A stretch of 64,000 nucleotides of DNA from Erodium maritimum (GCA_963921825.1 OY997588.1:57792803-57856802); one strand, 5' to 3'; shown: positions 12,172 through 23,854, counted from the stretch's first letter. The notes: generated by a model not told the origin, from the sequence alone. Translations and numbers: made by a program.

Positions 12172-12495
12172 ATGAGATCGATCGTTAGTATTCTCTTCTC
12201 TATCCTCCTGTTAGTGCTCTCCTATGCGCATCCACAATTCAACGGTGCTTTATCGGAAGGATGGTGTATCGACACCGGATCGCGACCCTATGTCACGGTG
12301 GTGTTCTCCTCTAGGCATCCACAATTCGGTGTTGTATTGGGGGGATGGTGCATCGGCGACAATCCGCGGCTCCATGTTGTGGTGATGCTCGCATTCTCCG
12401 TGTTAGCCTCCCACGTCTCGAGCGGGGACACAGTCGGCGATATAGTCGGGAAAAATCAGACGAAGACTGCTTTACAGCCTCGCCAAGCCCAATAA
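12172..12495 (+). CDS. Hypothetical small protein with signal-peptide-like N-terminus
   Basis: A 107-residue ORF. Residues 1-20 (MRSIVSILFSILLLVLSYA) look like a secretory signal peptide with a cleavage site near residue 20. The remainder holds a duplicated segment of about 29 residues: HPQFNGALSEGWCID then HPQFGVVLGGWCIGD, encoded by two tandem DNA copies of about 87 bp. I do not recognise the family. Cysteines are few. Because it lies inside a CACTA element it may be a captured fragment, or a chance ORF whose stop-free length comes from the duplication. No splice sites were evident. Confidence 0.3.
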   Translation: MRSIVSILFSILLLVLSYAHPQFNGALSEGWCIDTGSRPYVTVVFSSRHPQFGVVLGGWCIGDNPRLHVVVMLAFSVLASHVSSGDTVGDIVGKNQTKTALQPRQAQ

Positions 12496-12659
12496 GTAAG
12501 CAAGGATTCAGAGATTGTTACCAGGAGTGATCCATGAATCATACCTATTCTTCCAACTGTAACACTAGGTTCAAGTTCGGTGGCTCATTTGACAAAACGA
12601 GTCCTTGGAAAGCAAGGACCAAGCAGCGTTTAGGCCCCACCAATACAACATATTTGATA

Positions 12660-14590
12660 GCTGACAGATATTGGGGGTTAAGGGTTTGAGAGGGTTAAAA
12701 CGGTTTTAGACGGTTTCATAGCTATATTGTCACGCCCCAATCTGGTTTTGACCGGACTCGAGACGCAAACTAGGAGTAATAAATAAATAATAAATAAAAA
12801 GAAATTTAATAAAGCAATTTCCAAGTAAATATTCAAATCTGAAGTTAAGAGTCAACCGCTCGTTCCAACAGAATAACAGGAAATATAGTTTGATACAAAA
12901 GGCGGTACGTCTCTAAAATATAAAATCTCCCGAAACCTCAAGGAGCTCCTGAGCCCTGAGAACACCTCTAGGTCTACTCATCAATGAAACCTGTAAAAAC
13001 AGTAAACACGAAGGGGGTGAGCTTACGCTCAGTAGGAAAAAGTAGTAAAGTAAAAAGAACCCCCGCTTAAAAGAACAAAATCTCGATTAGTACGATTATC
13101 CAAAAGATACCATAATTAACAATCAACGAGAATTGCAACACTTAACAAAATAGTAACTCAAGGGAGATTAACTGAGAAACAGTTTATTCACCAATAGAAT
13201 CAACTAAAGAAACACACGGGTACTGAAACATAGATAATTTAAACAGCTAGACTTCGATTCACACACAAACCAACACATCGTACCAGAATGCCCCTCGGTC
13301 GCGATGGGACACATATCATCGGGGCTCCCGGAAATATTCCCACAAGGAACACATATCGTCGGGGCTCCCCGAAACGTCTCCAAAGGAACACAGATCATCG
13401 GGGTGAAACAATTTTCACCTCAAATCAACCAAAGTTTCAAGACTCAAGTGGGGTTCATCAAAAACTACTCAAACCAAGTTAATTCCATCATTCCACTCCA
13501 CCTCTTCTTCACAAATCAACATTTAAACCTTCCAACACCCCAAACCCACTAGTTTAAGTCATCTCTACTCAAACCCACAACATCAATTTCATCAAAAGAG
13601 GAAATAAAGCATATCAACCTCTAGGAAATGAAGAGATGAAGAAGATGAAGTAAATTTGAGAAGATTTGGTGTAGAAATGGCCAAAAAGGAGCTTCCTTTC
13701 TCTTTCTTCTTTTTCAAGCTTCAAGGAGCTTCATTGGAGCAACAATGAAGTTTTTTTTTTCACTTTTTCTCTCTCTAGCTAGGATGGTGGTCGGCCAAAG
13801 GGGTAGAAAATGCTGAAAATTTGCCCCATGTGCTCTTATCCTCAAAGTGGAAATGTCTCTTTCGTCCTTTAACCCCTCTATCTCCTTTGTCCTTATGTGG
13901 GGACCATTTGGTCTTTTAACCCACCTTTCTTCCCCTCCAAGCTAATATGGACATGTGTCCATGTGGGGACCACTCCTACCCCAAAATATCTCATCTCTTA
14001 TTATTTTATTCGTTAATAATCCAAAATCGACGTAATTTGACCCGAGTTTGACTTTTTCACAAATACAGTCATTTGAAAGGAAACGGCTCAATTAAGCTAA
14101 CCGTAACGACGACTAAGCTTTTTGGGCCCCGGAAAGGTCCCGAATGACTCCCGGAGTCATCGATTGACTTTTCTGGCAAAAAGTCAACTTTCGCCGAAAA
14201 CCTCCGATTCGACCGGGATCGACCGGGGACGGTTCTTACATATATATAGAGGTTTCATTGTAGAATATTGTTGCAAATTCACTTCCCGATTCCTTTTTCG
14301 CATGCAACTCTTTATTTCCATCATTTTATATGATGCAAATGCTTCATTTACTTGAGTTCAATAGCTAAGAGGGTGTAAGAGTTATTAAGGTCTAAGGGTT
14401 AGAAGGGTTTTGATAGCTAACAAATGTTGGGGTTTAAGGGTTTGAGAGGGTTAAGACGGTTTTTGAAGGTTTCATAGCTATATATAAAAATAACAGTGTA
14501 GGATATTGTTGCAAATTCCCTTTCAGATTCCTTTTTCGCATGCAACTCTATATTTCCATCATTTTATATGGTGCAAATGCTTCCTCTACT
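12660..14590. repeat. Tandem duplication, first copy split by a solo LTR
   Basis: A segment containing TTAAGGGTTTGAGAGGGTTA, GGTTTCATAGCTATAT, GAATATTGTTGCAAATTC and CCTTTTTCGCATGCAACTCT occurs twice: once as 12660-12727 plus 14246-14345 (separated by the solo LTR) and once as 14402-14585. The LTR therefore inserted after the duplication. Confidence 0.85.
12728..14240 (-). mobile_element. Ty3-gypsy solo LTR (1.5 kb, reverse), TSD TATAT
   Basis: Begins TGTCACGCCCCAATCTGG and ends GGACGGTTCTTACA, i.e. TGTAAGAACC...GGCGTGACA on the element strand. TATAT flanks both sides (12723-12727 and 14241-14245). Its distal part shares a block with the larger gypsy LTRs (the CGGCTCAA, GACGACTAAGCTTTTTGG and AAAAGTCAACTTT motifs), so it is a related but different family. 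Small ORFs within are not conserved proteins. Confidence 0.92.
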
Positions 14591-14690
14591 TTGCTTAGAC
14601 CTACTAGCTCCAATTATGATGTCAATAAGAGATTGTCTTGTTTAATCCTACCAACTAACTGTAATTCTTAATCGTTGAGATGAATAACGA

Positions 14691-15010
14691 ATGAGCTTAG
14701 TCGCTTATATCATACGGCTAAGTACTGTTCTTAGTCACCAAAATAAATGATGACTAAGCTTATTAAGCTTAGTCGCTTATGTCAAGGGATTAAGTACAAC
14801 TTTTAGTCACAAAAGTGAATAGCGACTGAGACTTTTAAGCTTAGTCGCTTATGTCAGGCGACTAAGTACAATTTTTAGTCACTATGATGAATAGCGACTA
14901 AGATTTTTAAGCTTAGTCGCTTATGTCAGGCGACTAAGTATAATTATTAGTCTCCAAAATGAATAGCGACTAAGCTTATTAAGCCTAGTCGCTTTTGCCG
15001 TCCATAGCGA
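14691..15010. repeat. 72-bp tandem repeats, CACTA right subterminal array
   Basis: Units with TTAAGCTTAGTCGCTTATG, then GCGACTAAGTACAA, TTTTTAGTCAC and GAATAGCGACTAAG. Successive starts at 14763, 14835, 14907 and 14979 are exactly 72 bp apart. The AGTCGCTTAT motif ties this array to the left end of the CACTA element at 4168. Confidence 0.92.
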
Positions 15011-15077
15011 CTGAGATTTTTGGTCAGTCGCTTTTGTCCTCAATAAGGACTGAGAAACTTAAGGTCAGTCACTTATG

Positions 15078-15240
15078 TTGCAGCCACAACACTTGTCAGC
15101 TTAACGCTCTTCTCCCCTACGGCCAGTACTGATGATGGACAAAGCCTCCACCGTCGAGATGACAACCCTAGAACGCTGAAAACGACTTGAGAGAAAAGTC
15201 AACCCCAATAGAACCTTTTATTCCCTCTTCTCGGTAGTCT
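15078..15240 (-). pseudogene. LINE 5' fragment (start of ORF1)
   Basis: On the minus strand this reads like a LINE leader (GTTCTAGGGTTGTC) followed by SSVLAVGEKSVKLTSVVAAT. A very similar peptide, GSVLAVGERCVL then NVVAG, occurs on the minus strand at about 4040-4140, on the other side of the CACTA element. The two flanks therefore carry the 5' parts of related LINE copies. Confidence 0.45.
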
Positions 15241-16269
15241 GCAGTTCCTTGTCCCACTAATCCCAAATTTATAATTAGTTTTTAATGTTCATATTTAAAC
15301 CTTTCAAACATTTACGTCCTTACATGTATAATATCCTCGTCTGATCTGGGAATAAGAGCATCATTGGTTGCGAGATTCATCTCACACTCTTGAACGCAAG
15401 AAGTAAAATCAGACTCTCTAACGCAAGAAATTAAGATGTTTGTTGAAAAATCACACCCTTTACACCTAGGTGTTGTTGGGTGATGATTATAAATGACATG
15501 AGAGGTGTTTCAAGATCATCATCCATCTTTGAAATGAATAAACTCGTCAAGTGCATGGTGGTGGCCGTCTGGCTGCTGCTGGTCCTTATTCTGGTTACTG
15601 ATTCGGATAAGGACAACGACGACGGAAATGCAATCGGCGGGGCAAGGTGCGGGCTTCGCCCTTGCGGTGTTACGCCTTAGGGATAGGCCCTTCACTAGCA
15701 TAAGGATAAGAATCTATTGTAATGACTGATAACAACGAGGAATATACTTGGCTTTGATGTTCTTCAATAGCATAAGAATAAGAATCTATGGCTGTTTTCG
15801 GTTTATCAGCTTTGTTCTATATCTTCTTACTAACCATCGTAATGCCACTTGCTTCATAATCTATAGCCCTCTCATACAAAACAATTTGTTCCAAACTCAA
15901 TCTGTGATTTACATACGAACTTTATCTGAGCATCTTACTGCTTGTTTAATGTAATTTTGTTGGAGTTGTTAGTGCTTTGGATTCATTCTAACCTTCAGAG
16001 AGGAAACGATTAGTTTTTCTTTAATCTCTTAATTGTATGTATACTATAGATGATTCTTTATCTAAGGATGACATTTGTTGTACAGCTAAGTTGTGTGTCC
16101 CATGAATAACGGCCACGTTTAGAAATCTTTAAACAAGGTTATTGCAGGAATATATGACTTATGTTAGTAATTAAAGATTGGTGAAATATAGTATAGGTGT
16201 AAGTTGACCTCAATCTTACAGCTAATAAACAAAGGATAAATGTGGCCGGTTCCATTTCAAAAAGAATGT
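15241..16269. other. Spacer, no supported gene
   Basis: AT-rich sequence with short ORFs only. The stretch from about 15355 starts AAGAGCATCATTGG and could be the edge of an eroded Tourist-like MITE, but no partner end was found. Confidence 0.4.
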
Positions 16270-19200
16270 GAATCATATTAAACGGTGTCAACGACACATC
16301 GCGGAGTTCAATGGTCGGGTGGACCGGACTGGGGTTCATTGGAGGAAAGCCATTCAGATCCAGTATGAAAATGCTCTATGTACTCAAGAGGCTTTTTGGC
16401 GCCAGAGGGCCAAGTAGCATTGACTGGCGGAGGGGGATAAAAATACGAAGTTTTTTCAAGCGACCGCTTCTTGCAGATGTAGGATTAACGCGATGGTGGG
16501 CCTCAAAAACAAGATGGGGCAGGTGGTAACTTGGGAAACCAGGATGCGGGAGCTGATTATTGACTATTTTTGGCATCTCTTCACTACTAGTCATCCGGAT
16601 ATGAATCAATTCCCAATTGATCGCCCCTCTCGGATAACGGCCTCACAGAAATCAATCCTTATTGTCTTCCGGAAATGCTTGTGAAATTCGGGCGGCAATG
16701 TTCCAGATGGGACCTGATAAATCCCCGGGTCCAATGGACTTAACCCGAGATTCTATCAACACTATTGACCTCTGGTAGCAGAAGAGGTCATCCATTTATG
16801 AAAGGAGTAATAGCATCAATGAGCTTTGACTCGGATCTCAATGATACCTTTATCTTTCTTATCCCCAAGAAGCCAGACCCGATGTGATTACTATTTTCGA
16901 CCCATCACACTATGTAATATTATATTTCGTATCTTGTCGAAAGACATTGCTAATAGACTTCGACCTCTCCTACAATACACGATTTTCGAATCCCAAGGGG
17001 CATTCATCCCAGGGCGATGCATCCAGGACAATGTCTTGGTCTTCTTTGAAATCATTCATTATCTAGGTAGGAAGAGACAGGGCGCCACAGACTATATGAC
17101 ACTAAAACTAGACATGAGTAAGGCCTACGACAAGGTCTAGTAGGACTGTCTTTTGACTATCGTGCACAGGCTTGGATTTTCGGCATAATTGATTGAGCTT
17201 ATATCTTGTTGTATGCGGACGATGCAGTATTCGATATCCTCAGGGGGTCAGGAAACACCTCGGTTCACCCCATCACGGTCATTCATCATGGGGATCCTTT
17301 ATCCCCTTATCCTTTTCTATTCTACATGAAGGGACTGTCACATTTTCTCCGGAAAGCACGTGGAGCTATGGATATTCACGGTGTCCAAGTCGCAAGGGGA
17401 GCCCCTAAGGTATCCCACTTGTTTTTTGATGATGATTGTTACATATTCTGCAGGGCCACCTCGAGTGAAGCACAACATATCTGGGACATATAGACTGTCT
17501 TTGGCCAACCATAGGGGAACATCCTGAATTTGGATAAGTCCTCCATATTTTTCTGTACAAACACACCAGACTTTATACGCTAAGAATGCTTAAGTTCTCT
17601 GTATTGCTGAAACCTCTGTTACGTGTACATACCTTGGAGTTCCTAAGATGTTTGGACGCAATTGAAACGCGGTTGTGGCTTATCTAGGAGACTAGATCCT
17701 TACGAGAATCAGGTCATGGGACAGAAAGCTCCTTTCGCCAGTAGGAAGGGAAGTCATGACCCGTTTGGTCCTGACCTCGCTACCTATTATACATCATGTT
17801 AGTGTTCCGGGTGTGGATCGTATTCATGTCTCCCTAGTCTGGTTCTGGTGAGGAGGTCAATCAACTCGCCCAATTATTTGGAAAGATTAGGATAAATTTT
17901 GTATGTCAAAGGACTGTGGGGGGGAGGGGGGATGGCATTCCGTCACCTAGAAGATGTTAACACAACACTCCTTGGGAAACAGGGTTGGAGCCTTATTCAA
18001 CACCCACAATCACTAGTGGCTCGGGTCCTAAAGTCACGATACTTCTCGGACTCATATTTCCTACATGCACAGATTGGATTGAACTCGAGCTTTACATGGT
18101 TTAGTATTTTCTCGACACAAGATCTACTTTGTAATGGCCTCCAAATCGCTATCGGAGATGGATGGGATACGATGATTCTAAGGACACCGTGGTTGATTGG
18201 GGCTACACCGGCAATCCAAACCTCCTCGGTGGTTCTAGAAGGGGTTCCTATTACCGGTCTCTCGGTTTTGGGCTCCTAATGCTGCGATATCAATCACATT
18301 CCCTGATTATATAACTCTGCTGATCAAGATAGCATTCTCTAAATCCCCCTTTCAGAAACAAGATCGAAAGATGAATGGTATTGGGCTAATGATAAAAATG
18401 GCTTCTACTCGACTAAAGAAGGGTATAAAATCTTTGCTAGAATTTGCTAGCATAGGGACACAACCTCTTGGGCCTCATTTTGGACCATCCCGGTCCCCCC
18501 ACCTATATGGATCTTCTTATGTAGATGTCTCATAGATACTTTACAGGTGGCATCCAACTTAAACCACCGATATTTTCTTGCCTCCCCGACCTGTTCTCTC
18601 TACGGTCAAGCCTAAGAAACTGTAAGCCACTTATTCCTCTCATGTGGCTTTGCCAAAACTTGCTGGTCCCAGTTGAGGGGGGGGGGGGGGGGGGGGGGGG
18701 GGGGCGTCCAACCCTATGGGAAAGATGTTTTGTTTCTTACATGGTGGGAATCTATCACACTAGGCGCGACCTCAGGACGGGTGGCAGAGATTCTTAGCGT
18801 CCTCTGGGAGACATGGAAGGCCCGTGATGCACTTGTATTGGGAGAAGTCACACTTGTTGCTATTGGGGTGGTCTCGGCCGTCAGGGATAACTTATTGGCA
18901 TGACGAGAAGCGAACACACGATTATTGAAACCTCTTACGACATCCCCTAAGGTACCGTCTAAATGGATGCCAACTACAGGAATGACAGTCATCAATGTGG
19001 ATGGTGCTATTTTCCAAGACTTAGAGCAATCGACATGGGGACTTATCACTCGATCGGTTGGCGGGGTAGTACGAGTAACTACAAATGGGGTCATCCCAAT
19101 AATCTTGTCACCACTCATAATTGAAGCTTACGCTTTAGGAACGGCTCTCAGAAATACCACTTCTTTGGGAACATGTCCGATTATCATTTGATGAGATGCT

Positions 19201-19462
19201 CAGTCATTCTTAACATGATCAACACAAGTGAACCGCCAACATCACCTATGGGTACTATAATCCGGGATATCCGTCACATGCTTCTTCAAAACGAGAGACT
19301 AATTCTCAAATTTATTAAAAGAACTACAAACAAAGCTACTCACTGGCTCGCTAGGGAGGCTCGTTCTATGCCTGTTCTTCAATGGTCAGGTGTTCTCCCC
19401 GAGGCACTACAGTGTATTATCCTTTTGATAATTAATCAAAGTTGCACCTTTCGCTAAAAAAT
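16270..19462 (+). pseudogene. LINE ORF2 (reverse transcriptase to RNase H), decayed
   Basis: Recognisable L1-type ORF2 blocks occur in order but in several frames. RT: FRPITLCNIIFRILSKDIAN, then SQGAFIPGRCIQDNVL and LDMSKAYDKV (16884-17140). RT palm: HLFFDDDCYIF in place of the catalytic FADD (about 17420-17450). Then GGMAFRHLEDVNTTLLGKQG (17930-18280), a zf-RVT-like region, and an RNase H-like end with VINVDGAIFQ (18990-19190) and ATHWLAREAR (about 19340). Multiple stops and shifts show it is dead. A short A tract near 19455-19462 may be the 3' tail. The endonuclease domain is missing. Confidence 0.88.
18677..18704. repeat. Poly-G tract (28 G)
   Basis: An uninterrupted run of 28 G within the LINE ORF2 remnant, between the zf-RVT-like and RNase H-like parts. 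Confidence 0.95.
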
Positions 19463-19750
19463 AATGAACATATGCTTATCAATTGTTTGAGTTTCGAGCA
19501 CAGAAAATATTATCAATGGTACATATTTGTGTGTGATTCATTACGTCTAATGTCATATTTTGATGGGGATAATTTGCAATTTGGCCCTATACTCCCAGTG
19601 GTTTTGGTCTCTAGTCTCAGTGTTTTTGTAAATTCTTTTTTCTTTTCTTTTAACCCACTTAACCATCGAAATGACTTGTATACCCTTCGTAAAAAACAGT
19701 ATAATTTACCTTTGTATTTTCTTTTGTTTCCTTAGAACTTAAGAATTCAA

Positions 19751-20436
19751 ATGACAATTGTACCCTTACTAAAACTTGACCCAACATGTTTCTCAATTGG
19801 TATTCAAATCCCCCGCATTATGTTCAGAACGTTTGAAATCGTAATCCCCGTATTGTATCACAACCCATCTTCCTCGACGTCTCTAATCCACAACAACGGT
19901 TTCATATTGGGCGCGCCGCCGCCTCAAAATCGAGCAACCCACGACCTAGGTAAGTAGATACGGTTGTGTCCATCATATGTGTAGATATGTATGTTGGTTT
20001 AATGTGGGTGTATATAGTTGATGACTTTTTTTTGTTGGAGTCGTATGAAAAGGAAGTAGGGGATTTACAGTACCCCAATTTGTGTTTACAATACTCCAAA
20101 TGGGGGTAAGGCGACTGTCGTTGGGGATTTTTATCGGGGGTTATTTAAAACATTATGATAATTTTTATTCCCAGTATGTGGATATTAGGACCAAATGTTC
20201 TAGTGTAATGGTTTTTGTGTCTTCTAACAGGCTGTAATCCTTCAGTAACATGGAGCGAACCCCTAAATTGGAGTGATTTAAATGGATTACCATGTGGACC
20301 AGTAGAACAAGAACCACTAGTTGGCGAAGAAACAACATTTATTCGTCCTCAGTTGAATCCATTAATAACCGAAGACAGACATTTTGAAGCCAATATCTGC
20401 AGAAAAGTTGAGCCATTGGAATTGCAAGGAACATAA
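19751..20436 (+). CDS. Unrecognised two-exon ORF (134 aa)
   Basis: Exon 1 (19751-19949) ends CGACCTAG followed by a consensus donor GTAAGT; exon 2 (20231-20436) follows TTCTAACAG, a good acceptor. Joining them keeps one frame: ...RATHDLG then CNPSVTWSEPLNWSDLNG and on to VEPLELQGT and a stop, 405 nt in all. A second in-frame ATG at 19820 is equally possible as start. I recognise no domain; there are no membrane segments and the second exon is rich in E, P and N. It lies between a dead LINE and a PIF remnant, so it may be a captured gene piece, a degenerate gene, or a real lineage-specific gene. Confidence 0.35.
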
Positions 20437-21005
20437 AAATTCTATCTTGGGGCTTTATGTGTACTTTCTATAAAGCCTTCTACATTGGGTTTTTATTTGG
20501 ACTTTCTGTAAAAGCCTAAAAATCATGGGCTACCATTAAAAAAAAATTATGTTCCAGGCCTGATCCATGATATTAAAGATTACCTATTATGATCACGTTT
20601 TTTCAAAAAAAAAATTTAAATAGTTATGTACGATATATTTATGCATCCACCACTTTTAATTTAACATATAATTAATCCAATTCATAGAGAAGTTGGGTGG
20701 CCACCGCTTCATTGGTGCACTAAATATCATGAATAACTAGAGAGGTAGATGTGTTTCCATGCATATTACATGTGGACCCAAACGCTTAATCGAGGCCCAT
20801 CGGAGGCGTGTGATGAGTGGGGATGACTATGTGTCAAATCCCTCTTTTAACGTGCATCAGGACACGTTCATCAAGAAATATAGAACATGTTAAGTACCGG
20901 TCGGACCCACAGGGAGTAGAAGGTATCATACGTATTTTGCTAAAACCTGGGGACGTGGGTTTGCACTTCCACATTTCCAAAAGGGAAAATACCAGCAGTT
21001 TTCAA
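20437..21005. other. Spacer, no supported gene
   Basis: No coding or RNA feature seen. It ends at the poly-C tract. Confidence 0.4.
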
Positions 21006-21030
21006 CCCCCCCCCCCCCCCCCCCCCCCCC
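21006..21030. repeat. Poly-C tract (25 C)
   Basis: An uninterrupted run of 25 C just upstream of the PIF/Harbinger ORF1 remnant. Confidence 0.95.
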
Positions 21031-21179
21031 GCCTTACAACCCCACAATCAACTATTACGGCTACCTCAGTAATAGTGAGTACCACCAACAACACGTAGGT
21101 GGTAGTAGCAGCACCCGGATGTCGTCTACGTCGTCCACTGTTGGCCCAAGACACGGAGCAAGCTGACCGCAGACAACCG

Positions 21180-23680
21180 AACCAAATGGCTCTCTGAGGT
21201 GGACATGATCCTGATAAAAGCCTGGCTATACCCAAGCAAAGAACCCATCAAGGGAAACTCCTAATATGGAAACTGTTGGGTCTCGAGGTATGGTTGGAGA
21301 TGAACCAACTCGCAGCGGAAAATCAATAAAAACCAAGAGACGATTAAACCATGAAACAACTAACAAAGAATGGATTCACAAGAGAAAAATTCAGCACTAT
21401 TTCTTACCAAAACAAGAGCACCGGTTAACGAATGATTGGCTTGAGTCTCCAAGACGCCTACGTATCCACATGGGAATCAAAGCCACGTAGTTCTTCTCTT
21501 TGAGGACTCAAGAACACAAAAATGGAGGTGGGAACTTGCCAAACCCGAAATTGCAAGGGAATGGGGAGAGAAGTTGTGTTTCCTATTCTTGTCTTGTGTT
21601 TGTTACGTTGAAAAAGGATGACTTAAACATAACAAAACTCATACTTTTCCAACTAAAGGCATGGGACAAGTATGATGTCAAGTAAGGTGTAAATAGGACA
21701 AAGTATGGCTAGACAAGATTGGGTTAGGTGGTGAATCACCAACACCTTAATCCTTGTCTTCCTTACTTAGTACTAATTAATCAAGACTTGATTAATTAGT
21801 TCCATGGGCTTTGGTTGCATGGGCCTTTCATGGGCCTCTTAGAACATGGCCCGTGGCCATTTCCAACGAGGTCCCGTAATTCGCTCATCGCCTCCAAGCC
21901 TTCCATACCGGAAATGTCCAACATTATCCGACGCGATCAATCCCAAGACTCCAAGCCTTGTCTTGATCCGTAAAGTCCTATTCACTTACGGGCACATGAA
22001 TCAAAACCCAGTTTTGATCATGTCCCGAGACAACTCCCTTTTGGCCATTCTCCATAAATGTGTCAATGAGTTTCATCCTTCGGTGTGACCCTTAGGTTTA
22101 TGCATGTCAATAGATCAACGTAAAATCCCATTTTACTTGATCCTATTTAAGTGGCAACTAACGAGACTTTAGTATTGCCTGACACTGCATAACGAATCGC
22201 CCCTGTCGATTCTAACCTTTCCGTCATCCCTGTTATGTGAGATGACTTATTATTCTCAATCACCGTTCCTTGATATGTGAGATGACTGAAGATATGATAC
22301 CCAATATCATGTGCATGGCCATGCTATTCTTCCAGTCACTCTCGATCAAGCGGCCGAGAACCGATATCTTTCCCATACCTCAGTATGAGGGATAAATCCC
22401 TTAGCCACCTTTCGTGCCACTCATGTAGCCCGTCCCCAAGCCAATCCTGGCCGTTATGGAAGCCTTGTTACGGACAACGTTAGGCTCAGGTCAAACTCAG
22501 TTGTTGACTACATAGCAATCACAAAGACTCCTTGGTGTAAGGATACATGACAAGCTACGACACTGAATATGTTCATGACTTAATCTATGGCACATATTCA
22601 GGGTGGGTCGTCCAATATCATGTCCCACATGATATCTATGATCAGACTCCGGAATCCCATTCCAATGACTAACAGAACGTAAGCCATAAAGAGCCATCTT
22701 TCATACTAGTCGCTTCTAGTGAAGCTTTGTTGACTAGGGACCCATCGAGTGTGATCTATCTCGATCTATGGTTCTATTCGCATGGTGGGCATAGATCAGA
22801 GCACACAACGATATATTACTCCAACACATAAGTAATATAAAGTCGCTTTAATTTTATTGCTAACGATGATATGTACATTTGGACATTTAGGATTGAACTA
22901 CGAGCACTAAGACTAACAGAAACACGTTCTTGGGCACAATTGTCAAACGTTTCATCAAAGATGGGAAATTCGACCTTAAGATTTCACATGGAAAGCAGTC
23001 AAGAGTCATTGGAATAGATAGGCGCATAGAGTGCGGAGGTACATCACCCTCTTGAGGAGCGAGGAGGCGTTTGATCATTGTGGATGGGACGATGAAAGGT
23101 ACAAACAGGTGGTCAGAGAAACGTATCTAAATACGGCAAGAAAGGACGAGCCGAATAATTTCAACCTCGACCATAGGGTCGAGCCGTTGAAATTCAAAGA
23201 CAGGTATCGGGAAGAGGAAGGCACGGCCGGGGTTATACGACGATGATTGGACGAGGCCGGTAGTTATGGCTCAACCCCACCCACTTCACTCAACCTCGAT
23301 GATGAACAAGTTACAGATATCAGTGGTGAGTCCCAGCATGGTCCTGATCCGATTGAGGGAGATTGTACCCCAAGTTCTCCAAAGCCCCCCAACATGTACA
23401 AGAGCGCTTAATGGGCAACAAGGTCGTGAAGAGGAAGAGGAAGGGTGTCCAAGACCGAGTAGCTACCATTACCCAAATGGACAACGCAGGATGTGAAAAG
23501 GCCAAGCTTTTATGCACTCTAGACACCAAATTCGAAAAATAATGCACACAAATTAGTGAAACGCAGAGCATGGACGTGTCAGACTTCACCGAGGAACAAG
23601 CGGTCAATCACGCAAAAATATTGTCTTTATTTTTTGCACAATATAAGAAGATCCCGAAACAAATTGACCCCTTCTAACGA
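21180..23680 (+). pseudogene. PIF/Harbinger ORF1 (Myb/SANT-like) remnant, split by a solo LTR
   Basis: Before the LTR: TKWLSEVDMILIKAWLYPSK then EPIKGN. After it: TFLGTIVKRFIKDGKFDLKI, SHGKQSR, LLRSEEAF, then NNFNLDH and LKFKDRY, a variable S/P-rich linker, MGNKVVKRKRKG in another frame, and a C-terminal helix region ending FFAQYKKIPKQIDPF. This is the order of the plant PIF/Harbinger accessory protein (Myb/SANT-like DNA-binding domain plus NAM-associated C-terminal domain), which works with the DDE transposase. Frameshifts and stops are present, and the solo LTR at 21274-22918 cuts the Myb-like part. No transposase partner is adjacent. Confidence 0.75.
21274..22918 (-). mobile_element. Ty1-copia solo LTR, TSD GAAAC
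   Basis: Same family as the LTR at 445-2131, reverse orientation: starts TGTTGGGTCTCGAGG, ends AGCACTAAGACTAACA. GAAAC lies on both sides (21269-21273 and 22919-22923), showing one insertion reduced to a solo LTR. It is 1645 bp, shorter than the 1687 bp of the other two, mainly because of a deletion near 22230-22240. Confidence 0.95.
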
Positions 23681-23854
23681 ACTTGTAATACTTTGATGAA
23701 TTAATGAATGTATTATTTGGATTTATTTTTTTTATTAATTACAAGTTGAAGTTTGATTTGAATTTCAGTTAATTTATTTTGTCAAATTATTTTTTTAATT
23801 TCATTTAGTATTTACTGTTTTGAATCTGAACGCCATCAAGTTCTGGATAATAGC

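Larger units (their letters stand above)
4168..15077. mobile_element. CACTA (En/Spm-like) element with nested insertions
   Basis: The left end reads CACTACACTAAAGTGCC and is followed by many copies of AGTCGCTTAT and TAGTCAC motifs in both orientations. The right end (14691-15077) carries the same motifs as a 72-bp tandem array, in inverted arrangement. Short terminal repeats plus dense subterminal repeats are the structural mark of CACTA elements. The right terminus lacks a clear TAGTG end, so it is probably eroded; the exact end and the 3-bp target duplication cannot be fixed. No transposase could be recognised. About 6.4 kb of the span is later insertions (a LINE with its solo LTR, and a second solo LTR). 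Confidence 0.7.

Noticed and set aside
445-22918. One giant copia element bounded by LTRs at 445 and 21274
   Set aside because: The LTRs are in opposite orientation, and the second has its own perfect 5-bp duplication, so it is an independent solo LTR.
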